NCBI RefSeq assembly: GCF_027887165.1
Contig: NC_077235.1
Coordinates: 11,739,033-11,803,032 of the forward strand
Length of the DNA: 64,000 nt
Reading direction: 5' to 3'
From: Monodelphis domestica
Taxonomy: Eukaryota > Chordata > Mammalia > Didelphimorphia > Didelphidae
Below the pieces are notes generated by a model. It saw nothing but the letters and a program-made list of their open reading frames with translations. It was not told where the DNA came from and made no database searches. Shown here one piece after another: positions 23,016 through 32,164 of this stretch. Each line of letters begins with the position of its first letter. Positions within the stretch are counted from its first letter, which is position 1. Position numbers and translations under genes: made by a program.

Positions 23016-23300
23016 CTTGAAGGAAACCTTAGGCCACAGGATGAGTCTACTGATCCCCCCAACCCCACCCCTGCTGAGGCCTCAGGGGGAGTTTGCCTCA
23101 GCAAGTGGGGTTTCTCTCTTGGCCCAGGCTTTGGTCTCCTATGGGCCCTGGTCCTCAATTTATACCCTCTAGGACAAGTGACCTAACAATGTGCCTGCTG
23201 CCTCATCATGCCGTGACATCACCAAAGGCCCTCAAGTAGGAGACAGTATTACCAAAAATGGCAATGAGGGGCTTTTTTTTGCCCATAAAAGGCATGCCCT
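23016..23300 (-). promoter_or_regulatory. Candidate promoter and exon 1, copy A
   Basis: On the minus strand: TGATGTCA (CRE-like, 23221-23214), then TATAAAT (23164-23158) about 50 bp downstream, then a predicted start near 23130 and a GC-richer leader of about 115 bp to the donor at 23016. From about 23265 to 23125 I count two differences from copy C in about 140 bp. CRE-like plus TATA promoters with tiny introns are common among spermatid-expressed genes, but that link is only an analogy. Confidence 0.5.
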
Positions 23301-23415
23301 GGGCAATGCCGGAGTGTGATGTTGTCAGGGCTACCTGTGTGATCTTGAGTCAGCCATGTATGCTAAGGGGCCTTGGATTAGATGATCTTGAATGTCCTTT
23401 ATAGCTTAGAGTCCA
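23300..23415 (+). repeat. MIR fragment inside the arm
   Basis: The text 'ctgtgtgatcttgagtcagc' followed by 'ggccttggattagatgatct' and 'tgaatgtcctttatagctta' is a MIR3-type SINE. It is shared with copy C (27555-27650 in reverse), so it predates the duplication. Confidence 0.6.
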
Positions 23416-23863
23416 GGAACATGGTGCTCTTAAACAGATCTAAGCAACATAAAATTTCAAATGAGACTCAAATATTTTTAGTAAGGTTTAGCTGATCCTA
23501 GAAAACTGGAGTTAGAGTTATGGCTTATCTGAACAAGTTGAATTCTGAGGACAATCACTCAATCCAATCAAACAATCAGAAAGACAGAGAGAAATTATTA
23601 TGATGATATGCAAACTTTGCACAAATAATTTGCAATATAAGCCTATACATATAGCACACGTTACATATAAATTACAGTACATGTTATATTTGGCATATAT
23701 GTACTCCTTAAAATGTGAGTCTCCTACTCACCCACCAAGTAGTATGTTCAGAAAAGATTGTCTTCAATGGTATGTACAATTTTAGTCCTACATGTATAGT
23801 CAGTGTTGTAAATGTCCTCAGTCATTCCAGTTCTCATAACTGTGTCCCAGGAGGACACAGCTT

Positions 23864-24660
23864 TGTAAACCTTAAAATTCCTTAGACTTACAAATGTTGG
23901 AAATTTCATCATTGGGAAATTTCATACTTGGAAAATTTCTTACTGATAGTCTATTGGAATGTGAACCCCATTGGCATGGGAGGTTCCTCCTCCTCCTTTC
24001 TTAAGATTACTTTAGGACAGAAACCTTTTGCTGAACAATGGAAAGGACTTTGACCTATGCTTAAGCATAGAACAGGATTTCTTTGAGTCATGATTGATTT
24101 TAGAATTGATACAATGGAGATACTTGGAATCAATCTCCACCCTACTCAGTCCTAACAGGATTGAGGAAGGGCTGCAGCATAGATCAAAATTTAATTATTC
24201 CAATCTCTACCCTACTCAGATTAACAGGATTTAGGAAGGGCTGTAGCAAAGGATCAAAGATTTAATTATTTGAAAATATGACCTTCAACAGACATGTGCA
24301 AAGCCAGAGACCCCAGGGCGGTCCTGAGTTAAGCTAGAGCCTCCATTGGCACAGGGAAATTGATGGACAGTGATTGGTAGATGTGAGAACTGAGGGGAGG
24401 GAACTTGGATGGTTTCCTTAAAGATAGAGGGGTCTGAAGACTCAGGGTGGTGGTTGAGGAGTTTGTCTGAGTGGTTGGAGTGTGCTCTGAGAAGCTTGCT
24501 CTGAAGGAAGCTGAAGGTGGGGGCTCTGAGACTGTTTCTCCATTTTGGTCACGTGAGTAACAGGGACTGATCTCTTTTCTTTGCCCCAGCTATCTAAGGG
24601 CTTGGGCCTTTTGGCCCAGCCTAAACAGAGGGGGTATTTAAGCCCTATTCCCTTCTCTCC

Positions 24661-24737
<77 letters not shown>

Positions 24738-24890
24738 CTAATTCCTTTCTTCCTCCTGTTTGTAATTAAACTCTATAAAAGGCTGACGGCTGATTTGAGT
24801 TTTCATTTAGGAATTACATAGCTGAATTCCGTGGCGACCTTAAATTAATATATATATATATATCAGTCTTTTAAAGTGATTTCCTTGTCA
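23864..24890 (+). mobile_element. Solo LTR 1 (endogenous retrovirus fossil) with 6-bp TSD
   Basis: It begins TGTAAACC and ends TTGTCA with 6-bp duplications cagctt at 23858-23863 and 24891-24896. Within it lie a CT-repeat leader after a 'ggtatttaag' TATA-like box, and a U5-like end with 'aattccgtggcgacctta'. A six-base duplication is typical of class II (ERVK-like) retroviruses, though class I elements cannot be excluded. No internal viral sequence is attached, so it is a recombined solo LTR. It lies in the spacer between the inverted arms. Confidence 0.7.
24665..24728 (+). repeat. (TC)n microsatellite in LTR 1
   Basis: About 64 bp of TC dinucleotide repeats, just downstream of the LTR's TATA-like box. 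Confidence 0.95.
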
Positions 24891-25157
24891 CAGCTTCTAG
24901 TTTTATTTACAGGTAAAAGGACTTCCTTCATACTCTGACCATAGGTCACTCTCATTTGTTTTTCATATAAACACTTAATGTCTCCTTATAACCTAAAGAG
25001 CAGAAATGTCATTGCAATTCTTTCTATTTCTCTAAGCCAAGAAACTATTCTTATGTACATCTACACCAAAAGAAACCAAACAAAACACACATGTAGTTAT
25101 AGGAAAACATTCTTTGCCTGCCACATGTGCTCTTGAATTCAAGTTATAGGAGGGTAT

Positions 25158-25981
25158 TGTGAAGTGTGAATCAAACTTTTTTGTCTATAAATCTGCAACT
25201 TTTAATTTAATCAACCAAAAACTGAAAACACCCCTACTTAACCCCTACTTAATACTAATTAAGGGAGTTCACAGTCACTTACTTGGAGAGCTCCACTCTG
25301 TTATCCCAATCCATCAGAAACTTGTGAATCCTATGATAAGAGTTGACACCTTCAGAGGATGAGAGATGGATCCCACAGACACTGCCCCCTAGGCAGTACT
25401 AGGCAATTTGGAAGCTGTGATTGGCCCCTGTGAAGAGGGGAAGGGATAGGAGGAGACTATAAAAAGTCCTGAACATCTTCAGCTTGAAGTTTTGACTGCT
25501 GACTTGCCTCTTGGAGGTCATCTTGGCTTTTGGGACTGCTCCTTTGATTTTTGGCTTGGATCTTCTCCCTGTGAGCCAGTTTGGACTGGGACTTTGGCTC
25601 TTGCACTACTTCTGGAAGGACTGCTCCTGGATCTTCTCCTTTGGAATCCATCTTTGGTGAGTGAGTAGCTGGCCTTTGTTTCCTGGCTTCTGGGGAGATT
25701 AGTTCCAGAGGGGCTTTCCCCTCTTACAGGACACCACACAAGAACACTGGGTCCTCACCATGCAGGGCTGAGCCAGGCACCAGAGCAATATTTAGTGTGA
25801 TAGGCTAGACATCTTCTCCACCCTCTTCTTACCTTTCTCTACTTTCACTCTTTCCACCTCTTTGTAAATAAGGCAACTAAAAGTCATTTTGACTTGAGCT
25901 ATAATATTTTAAATTGGCAACCACAATATTAATTCAGAATTCTCACATATTTAGTTAAACCCCTAAATTTAATTCCTTACA
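25158..25981 (+). mobile_element. Solo LTR 2 (endogenous retrovirus fossil)
   Basis: It begins TGTGAAG and ends near ...aattccttaca. It has an 'actataaaaag' TATA box at about 25457, a pyrimidine/purine-rich R-U5 region, 'tttgtaaataa' and a 'ttaaattggcaaccacaat' U5-like end. It resembles LTR 3 at 46499 in overall layout and at both ends. No internal viral sequence flanks it. The ends are approximate because I found no clear duplication. Confidence 0.6.
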
Positions 25982-26091
25982 GTGCTTTCTTTCATACCAT
26001 TTATGGTTATTTACTGTCACAAACTGCCTTAGTTGTAAGATATGTGACTCAGAGTATATTGAAACTAACCCCATCATTTCACCTTATAAGG

Positions 26092-26345
26092 AAGTAGCTG
26101 GTAGCACTATGGACAGGGCACTGGGCCTGCACCTGGAAAGACCCAAGTCCAAATCTGACCTCAGATGCCTTACTAGCTGTGTGACCCTAGGCAAATCACT
26201 TAACTTTTGTTTGCTTCTATTTCCTCAACTGTAGAATGGGAATAATAACAGTACCTAGCTGGAAAAGTTATTGTGAAAATCAAATGAGATATTATTCATA
26301 AAACATTTAGCAGAGTTCCAAAAACATAGTAGGTCTTGACAAATT
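26092..26345 (+). mobile_element. CORE-SINE with MIR-like tail
   Basis: A tRNA-like head ('gtagcactatggacagggca'), the core ('ttactagctgtgtgacccta'), then a MIR-like tail with 'tgggaataataacagtacct' and 'acatagtaggtcttgaca'. Moderately diverged. Confidence 0.7.
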
Positions 26346-26459
26346 CTGGTTCTTTTCCTTCTCCTTCTCCATTACTCTCTAGAACCTTCCTTAGTTCCCT
26401 GAATGTTTGTCACTCTATTTGTTTTTCATCTTATCCAATGTGCATCCAGACAGATAAAG

Positions 26460-26590
26460 TAGGAAAGAAAAATAAACTTATTAAGCTCCTACTTTATTCC
26501 AGGCACTGTTATTCATTTTACTTAAATTATCTCACTTGAATTTCACAACAACTTTGGGAGATGCATTGTTGTTATTATGTGCACAAGTAG
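26460..26590 (-). repeat. MIR/L2-type fragment, antisense
   Basis: The blocks 'attaagctcctactttattc', 'caggcactgttattcatttt' and 'cacaacaactttgggagatg' match an antisense MIR/L2 terminus. It directly precedes partial copy B. Confidence 0.5.
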
Positions 26591-26952
26591 CCCTGACAAT
26601 GTCACACATGAGCATTGCCAAGGACATGCCTTTTTTTAAAATAAAAACCCTTACCTCCCATCTTGGAGTCAATATTGGCTCCAAGGCATAAGAGTGGTAA
26701 GGGCTAGGCAATGGATGTTAAATGACTTGCCCAGGGTCACACAGCTGGGAAGTGTCTGAGGCCAGATTTGAACCTAGGACCTCTCATCTCTAGGCCTGAC
26801 TCTCAATCCACTGAGCCACCCAGCTATCCCCTGACATGCCTTTTATGGACAAAAAAAAGCCTCTTGCTACCATTTTTGGTAATACTGCCTCCTACTTGAG
26901 GGCCTTTGATGATGTCATGGCAGGATGAGGCAGCAGGCACATTGTTGGGTCA
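26590..26952 (+). repeat. Partial third copy (copy B) of the duplicated unit
   Basis: From 'tagccctgac' to 'acattgttgggtcac' it repeats the promoter-side part of copies A and C, including the CRE-like TGATGTCA at 26910-26917. It stops before the TATA box and abuts the inner end of copy C at 26953. Identity to copy C is about 93% over the shared promoter stretch. A CORE-SINE splits it. It is a promoter fragment without a transcribed part. Confidence 0.8.
26635..26832 (-). mobile_element. CORE-SINE inserted in copy B, 12-bp TSD
   Basis: The reverse complement of a Mar-1/WSINE type element runs from the A-rich tail ('ttttaaaataaaaaccctta') to the head ('ccactgagccacccagctat'). Perfect duplications gacatgcctttt lie at 26623-26634 and 26833-26844. 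Confidence 0.92.
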
Positions 26953-27034
26953 CCTGCATATCATCAAAATAATTTCTCTCTGCCTTGATAATTGTTTGAT
27001 TGAATGATTCCCCTTAGAATTCAACTTGTTCAGA

Positions 27035-27426
27035 GACAGATACACTGTGGCACTATCGAATGTAATGGACTTCTCTACTAGAAGAAATGCAATGATCCAG
27101 AATAATTCTGAGGGACTTTGGAGAAAGAACACTATCCACATCAAGAACTGTGGAAACAGAGATGCAGAAGAATAACATGAGCAGTAATGTGGTTCAATGG
27201 GTATATATATGATTTGGGGATTTTGACTTTAAATGATCACTCTAGTACAAATATTAATAATATGGAAATAAGATCTTGATCAATGACAAATGTAAAACCC
27301 AGGGGAATTGCTAATTGGCCATTGGAGGGGGATAGGTGGAGGGGAGGGAAAGAACATGAATCATGGAACTGTGGAAAAATATTCTAAATTAATTAATTGA
27401 ATAAATAAACTTAAAAAAATTTTTAA
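27035..27426 (+). mobile_element. L1 3'UTR fragment in copy C, 19-bp TSD
   Basis: It opens with 'cagatacactgtggcactat' (end of ORF2) and runs through the L1 3'UTR to an A-rich tail. Duplications agaattcaacttgttcaga flank it at 27016-27034 and 27427-27445. Copy A has the single uninterrupted target, which proves the insertion followed the duplication. Confidence 0.93.
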
Positions 27427-27554
27427 AGAATTCAACTTGTTCAGATAAACCATAACTCCAACTCCAGTTTTCTAGAAGCAGCTAAACCTTACTAAAAATA
27501 TTTGAGTCTCATTTGAAATTTTATGTTGCTTAGATCGGTTTGTTAAGAGCAACA

Positions 27555-27650
27555 CTTTACTGGATTCTGAGCTATAAAGGACATTCAAGATCATCTAATC
27601 CAAGCCCCCTTCACATACATGACTTACTCAAGATCACACAGATAGCCCTG
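27555..27650 (-). repeat. MIR fragment in copy C
   Basis: The reverse complement of the MIR segment at 23300-23415, with 'aagatcatctaatccaagcc' and 'ctcaagatcacacag'. Confidence 0.6.
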
Positions 27651-27958
27651 AAAACATCACACTCGAGCATTGCCCAGGGCATGCCTTTTTTGGGCAAAAA
27701 AAGCCCCTCATTACCATTTTTGGTAATACTGTCTCCTACTTGAGGGCCTTTGGTGATGTCACAGCATGATGAGGCAGCAGGCACATTGTTAGGTCACTTG
27801 TCCTAGAGGGTATAAATTGAGGACCAGGGCCCATAGGAGACCAGAGCGTGGGTCAAGAGAAAAACCCCACTTGCTGAGGCAGCTCCCCCTGAGGCCTCAG
27901 CAGGGGTGGGGTTGGGGGGATGAGTGGACCCATTGCGTGGCCTAGTTTTTTCTTCAAG
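27650..27958 (+). promoter_or_regulatory. Candidate promoter and exon 1, copy C
   Basis: TGATGTCA at 27754-27761, TATAAAT at 27811-27817, a predicted start near 27840 and exon 1 to the donor at 27959 (cttcaag|gttag). Exon 1 here has an ATG at 27920 that copy A lacks; joined to exon 2 it gives only about 35 codons. The promoter block is nearly identical to copy A while exon 1 is about 88% identical. Confidence 0.5.
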
Positions 27959-28402
27959 GTTAGCCCCTTTATGTTTTTATTTTTTCTGGGTTATACATAT
28001 ATTATCACACAAAACATATTTCTATATTATTTATTTTTGTAAGTTCATTTTCTACCCCAATAGTTAGAGGATAGCATGCTTTTTCATAAGTTCCTCAGAA
28101 TTGTCCTGGATCATTTTATTGCTGTTAGTAACAAAGTCAATCATATTTGGTTGTTCTACAGTATTGCAATTAATGTGTAAAAAATTCTCCTGGTTCTGCT
28201 CTATTACACTCTGCATTAGTTCATGTAGGTCTTCCCAGCTCTTTCTGAAATTAATTGTTTATCATTCCTTATAGCACAGTAGTATTCCTTCACTACCACA
28301 TACCACAATTTGTTTGAGTCCCTTTACTTTAAAGTGACCCTATGGAACATCCTTTCCCAAAGACTCTTTATTTAACTTTCATTTTTATTTTTTCTTTTAA
28401 AG
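27959..28402 (+). other. Candidate intron of copy C, enlarged by an L1 piece
   Basis: It runs from GT at 27959 to AG at 28402 ('tttcttttaaag'). Subtracting the antisense L1 fragment leaves an intron of about 90 bp, equal to that of copy A. Confidence 0.5.
27972..28316 (-). mobile_element. Old L1 fragment in copy C intron
   Basis: The reverse complement of an L1 3'UTR/ORF2 end ('ctcctggttctgctctatta', 'cagtagtattccttcactac', 'ataccacaatttgtttgag'). Near-duplicate flanks agccccttta (27962-27971) and agtcccttta (28317-28326) suggest a TSD with one change. The subfamily resembles the old one at 63000-64000. Confidence 0.75.
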
Positions 28403-28433
28403 GCCACCCAGAGCCTACGCCAGATCTGGAAGA

Positions 28434-28610
28434 ATGCCAGATGGCGACGGAATCGCAATACCGTATTGTAAGATGGCCAAGGATACCTTTCTCGGTCTCC
28501 ATAAATTGGACACAATGGACCTGAGTAGGTTTTGCTGCTTGAATTTCCTCCAAGCAGCATGGGGTGAAGAGTCTAGTGCTAGTTATTTGGGACCAATGGA
28601 AAGCCCCTAA
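28434..28610 (+). CDS. Candidate 58-codon small ORF in copy C exon 2
   Basis: This is unrecognised. It runs from ATG at 28434 to TAA at 28608-28610 and starts MPDGDGIAIPYCKMAKDT. The C-terminal 34 residues match the copy A frame (LDTMDL, CC, NF, SAS, GPMES shared) and both copies stop at the same codon. The N-terminal part is in a different frame from copy A because of a 1-bp indel. An overlapping frame at 28342-28524 runs through the acceptor and is less likely. With only two copies and about 86% DNA identity, I cannot tell selection from chance. Confidence 0.25.
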   Translation: MPDGDGIAIPYCKMAKDTFLGLHKLDTMDLSRFCCLNFLQAAWGEESSASYLGPMESP

Positions 28611-28716
28611 ATACCAAATTTCAGAAAAGCAGGAAATGGAAGAGCTTCTAGTTCAAGTCATGTTGTTACTACACTTGCTATATAGATAGAAGATGTGGTC
28701 TTTATTTAGGCCATAA

Positions 28717-28722
28717 AATAAA
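28717..28722 (+). terminator. AATAAA polyadenylation signal, copy C
   Basis: AATAAA is followed about 20 bp later by a GT-rich tract ('attggttgtgtcttgattgt'), the expected downstream element. Conserved in copy A. Confidence 0.6.
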
Positions 28723-29110
28723 GCAATTAAGGATCAAATTATTGGTTGTGTCTTGATTGTGTCAGTGAAGCCTCTGCCTCTTGTAGGAAATAAGAACAAA
28801 TAATGGCAAAGATCCAGGGGTTGATGTTTTAAAGACCTTTCTCCTTAAATTCACTTGAGGGTAGCATCCACAATGATGAGTGAGAAAAGTCACCTATTTT
28901 GTTTTTATAGCCCAGTGATCAGTTTAATTTCTCCTCTTAAATCAGGAGCTAATATGGTGATTTCCTTTCTCAGTGACAGAAATGTCTTATGCCATAGAGG
29001 TGATTGATCTCCCTCTTGCTAGTAAAGGGGTAATGTTGTTGTGAATTGGTGGTACAATATGTTTTTATTTGAAAGGAAGGCCCTGGAGGATTCACCTCCA
29101 AAGACAGCAA

Positions 29111-29448
29111 CATTCTGACAGCTCACTTAAAGTTAGTGCAATTAATTACCTTCATAACAAGACATAGATCGTCGGGAAATCAAGCAGGTAATATGGGTGG
29201 GCTCTCAACAATGTAATTCATTAGTATTCCTTATTCTGAATCAGGAAGAATGTTTACACAGGCAGAAATGTCAGACTAACTGAAAATTTTATACCACCAA
29301 AACTGATTTCAAGTATATTTGGGAAATGTTTTGCAAAACATATAATATATTAATTTGTAGTTTTTTAAATCAGATTTTTCATATTGTCCTGGACTCCATA
29401 TTGTCCTCTAAGAAGTCTTTCCCCATAAGATTCACTGGATATAACAAA
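29111..29448. other. Nothing recognised
   Basis: AT-rich spacer between the right arm and L1-B, with no gene or repeat identified. Confidence 0.4.
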
Positions 29449-31595
29449 ATCCAGTTAAGGCTTCTGGTCAAGAATGGTGGTTTAAAAGTAACAAAAATTC
29501 AAACCTCTGTAAACCTTCCTCATGGATCAAAAGCACAGCACTTCCAGGGGACTGAAAACCAAATCTAACAACAGAATAGAAACCCCTCCTCCTGGACCCA
29601 ACTTAAAAGTTACACCCCAAAAAAAGCCTGAACCTAGAACATGTGGGTTTAAGAGAAAGGAAGAAGGAAGGTCCCAGGATATCCCCCATAGATCACTGAG
29701 CCTCCAGAAGTGGCTGGAATCTAGGTGGGCAAGGTAGTCTAATCTGGAGGAAGAACCTTACTGGCAAAGCTGTGCCAGGCCTAATAGGGCTTAGAAAATC
29801 ACAGGTGGCATCGTGGCAGCTGGAGGAGAAGCACAGAGCAAGGCAACCCAGTCTCAGCTGAAATGCTCAATACCCCCCACCCCCCTTGGAGGTTTTTGTC
29901 CCCAGGAGCACAGCCATCTTTGCAGATCAACTTCTCCTCTCTCTGGCTGTATCTCATCAATAAGGGCAGATAAGAAGCCCTCAGAGGGCAGAGAAGCTCA
30001 AACTCCAACACTCCTCCCCACAGACTGATCTGAGAGCCTTGCTGACTTGAGCTCCAAGGGACAAAGGCAGCAATAAACTACAGGCAAGAACATTAACCAC
30101 AGGACAGGAATCCCAGAAACCTCACTGGCTTGTCAGCTGGGGTAGATAAGTCACCTGACCAAACAAGAGAACAGAGAAGAAGGACCCTTCAGGAGAGCAC
30201 AGCCCAAACGCACATATCCAGCCCAAAATGAGAGAATCAAGACCTACAGGCAATACAGGGGGAAAAGAAGGGGCAAATATGAGCAACAACAGAAAAAAAA
30301 AGAAATTACAATAAATTACAATCAGCAGCTATTCAGGCAAGAAATGGAGGAGAACCAAGGAAAGAACACCAAGCAAAAACACAGAAACTCTAGTGAATGA
30401 CACAGGCTTTGAAAGAACTCAAAATACGATTCAAAAAACAATTAAGAAAGACTGAAGACAACTGGAAAAAGAACTTAAAAAGCAAAATCAATCATCTGGA
30501 AACAGAAAATTGTGTTTTGAAAGCCAAAATTTAATCAGCTTGAAAATGAGACAAAGGAGATAAAAGATGAGGCAAAGTAGATGGAAGATGACCTTCCAAA
30601 CAAAATCAGAGCAGAAGGAAGAAAAGGGTGACCAAGCCCAGGGATGAAATTCAGTCTTTAAAAACTAGAATCCAACAACTAGAAGCACAACTTCACAAGG
30701 CAGCAGCAAACTATTAAGCAAAATCAAAACAATGAAAGAATTGAGGAAAATATTGAAACCCCTCATCCACAAAATGGAAGATTTAGAAAACATGTTCGTC
30801 CAGGACAGACAATGTAAGCATCTTGGTCTACCAAGAAGACTAACAAAAGAAAAAGCCTAGATATCACTTTATAGGAAATTATCCAAGAAAACTACCCCTA
30901 CATTTTAGAGCAAGAGGGTAAAGTAGAGATTGAAAGAATCTAGAGATTGAAAGAATCCACAGATTGCCTCCTGTACTTAATCCCCAACTGACAACACCCA
31001 AGAATATTATAGCCAAATTCAAGAACTATCAGACCAAAGAAAAATATTACAGGCTGCCAAGAAGAAGTCATTCAGATACCATAGAACCACAGTGAGGATA
31101 ACATAGGATCTGGCTGCATCTACACTGAAGGACCGAAAGGCATGGAATATGATATTCCGGAAAGCTAGGGAACTAGGTCTACAACCAAGAATCAACTACC
31201 CAGCAAAATTGACTATATTCTTTTTTTTAATTTTTATTTGGTCATTTCCAAACATTATTCATTGGAAACAAAGATCATTTTCTTCCCTCCCCTCCCTCCC
31301 ACCCCTCTCCCATAGCCCACGCGCAATTCCACTGGGTATCACATGTGTTCTTGATTCAAACCCATTTCCATGTTGTTGGAATTTTATATATATTATACCA
31401 ATATTGTTGGTATATTAGAGTGTTCATTTAGAGTCTCTCCTCAGTCATATCCCCTCCACCCCTGTAGTCAAGCAGTTGCTTTTCATCGGTATTTTTACTC
31501 CCACAGTTTATCTTCTGCTTGTGGATAGTGTTTTTTAGATCCCTGCAGATTGTTCAGGGACATTGCATTGCCACTAATGGAGAAGTCCATCACCT

Positions 31596-32108
31596 TCAAT
31601 TGTACCACAGTGTATCAGTCTCTGTGTACAATGTTTTCCTGGTTCTGCTCCTTTCGCTCTGCATCACTTCCTGGAGGTTGTTCCAGTCTCCATGGAATTC
31701 CTCCACTTTATTATTCCTTTTAGCACAATAGTATTCCTTCACCAACATATACCACAATTTGTTCAGCCATTCCCCAATTGAAGGGCATCCCCTCATTTTC
31801 CAATTTTTGGCCACCACAAAGAGTGCAGCTAGGAATATTCTTGTACAAGTCTTTTTCCTTATTATCTCTTTGGGGTACAAGCCCAGCAGTGCTATGGCTG
31901 GATCAAAGGGCAGACAGTCTTTTATTGCCCTTTGGGCATAGTTCCAAATTGCCCTCCAGAATGGTTGGATTAATTCACAACTCCACCAGCAATGAATTAA
32001 TGTCCCCACTTTGCCACATCCCCTCCAGCATTCATTACTTTCCTTTGCTGTTATGTTAGCCAATCTGCTAGGTGTGAGGTGATACCTCAGAGTTGTTTTG
32101 ATTTGCAT
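31596..32108 (-). pseudogene. L1-C ORF2 C-terminal fragment, 170 codons open
   Basis: It starts [20 protein letters not shown] and continues with [20 protein letters not shown], the Cys-His region of ORF2, [16 protein letters not shown] and [14 protein letters not shown], to a stop after DTLWYN. The open frame and clean flanks show that this copy is younger than L1-B. Confidence 0.9.
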
Positions 32109-32125
32109 CTCTCTGATTATAAGAT

Positions 32126-32127
<2 letters not shown>

Positions 32128-32163
<36 letters not shown>

Positions 32164-32164
32164 T
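32128..32164. repeat. (TA)n tract with duplicated border in L1-C
   Basis: A TA-rich tract is bounded by two copies of 'gattataag' where other L1 copies have one, so the microsatellite expanded with a short duplication of ORF2 sequence. Confidence 0.85.

Larger units (their letters stand above)
22130..23625 (-). repeat. Inverted duplication, left arm (copy A)
   Basis: Its reverse complement aligns with 26953-29110. Clear stretches include the AATAAA region, the second exon, the 86-bp intron, the promoter block and the 'gaattcaacttgttcag' region (reverse complement at about 23535). Identity is roughly 85-90% overall and about 98% across the promoter block. The outer part beyond 22290 aligns only patchily ('ggccttggaag...cctccaaag'). 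A CORE-SINE interrupts this arm at 22413-22575. Confidence 0.85.
26953..29110 (+). repeat. Inverted duplication, right arm (copy C)
   Basis: It is the reverse-orientation partner of 22130-23625, from 'ctgcatatcatcaaaataat' to the 'ggccctggaggattcacctcc' region. Two L1 pieces (27035-27426 and 27972-28316) interrupt it and are absent from copy A. Without them the arm is about 1.4 kb, close to copy A. Confidence 0.85.

Noticed and set aside
24665-24728. CRISPR-like or other spaced repeat arrays
   Set aside because: All tandem arrays seen are simple microsatellites without unique spacers, and the DNA is clearly vertebrate.
23864-25981. A provirus spanning LTR 1 and LTR 2
   Set aside because: The two LTRs are different in sequence and nothing viral lies between them. 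LTR 1 has its own 6-bp duplication.
28403-28460. Resemblance of exon 2 to the end of transition protein 1 (TNP1)
   Set aside because: A short DNA stretch ('aatcgcaataccg') and the tiny CRE/TATA gene layout recall TNP1, but exon 1 encodes none of its basic N-terminus and the match is too short to support the name.
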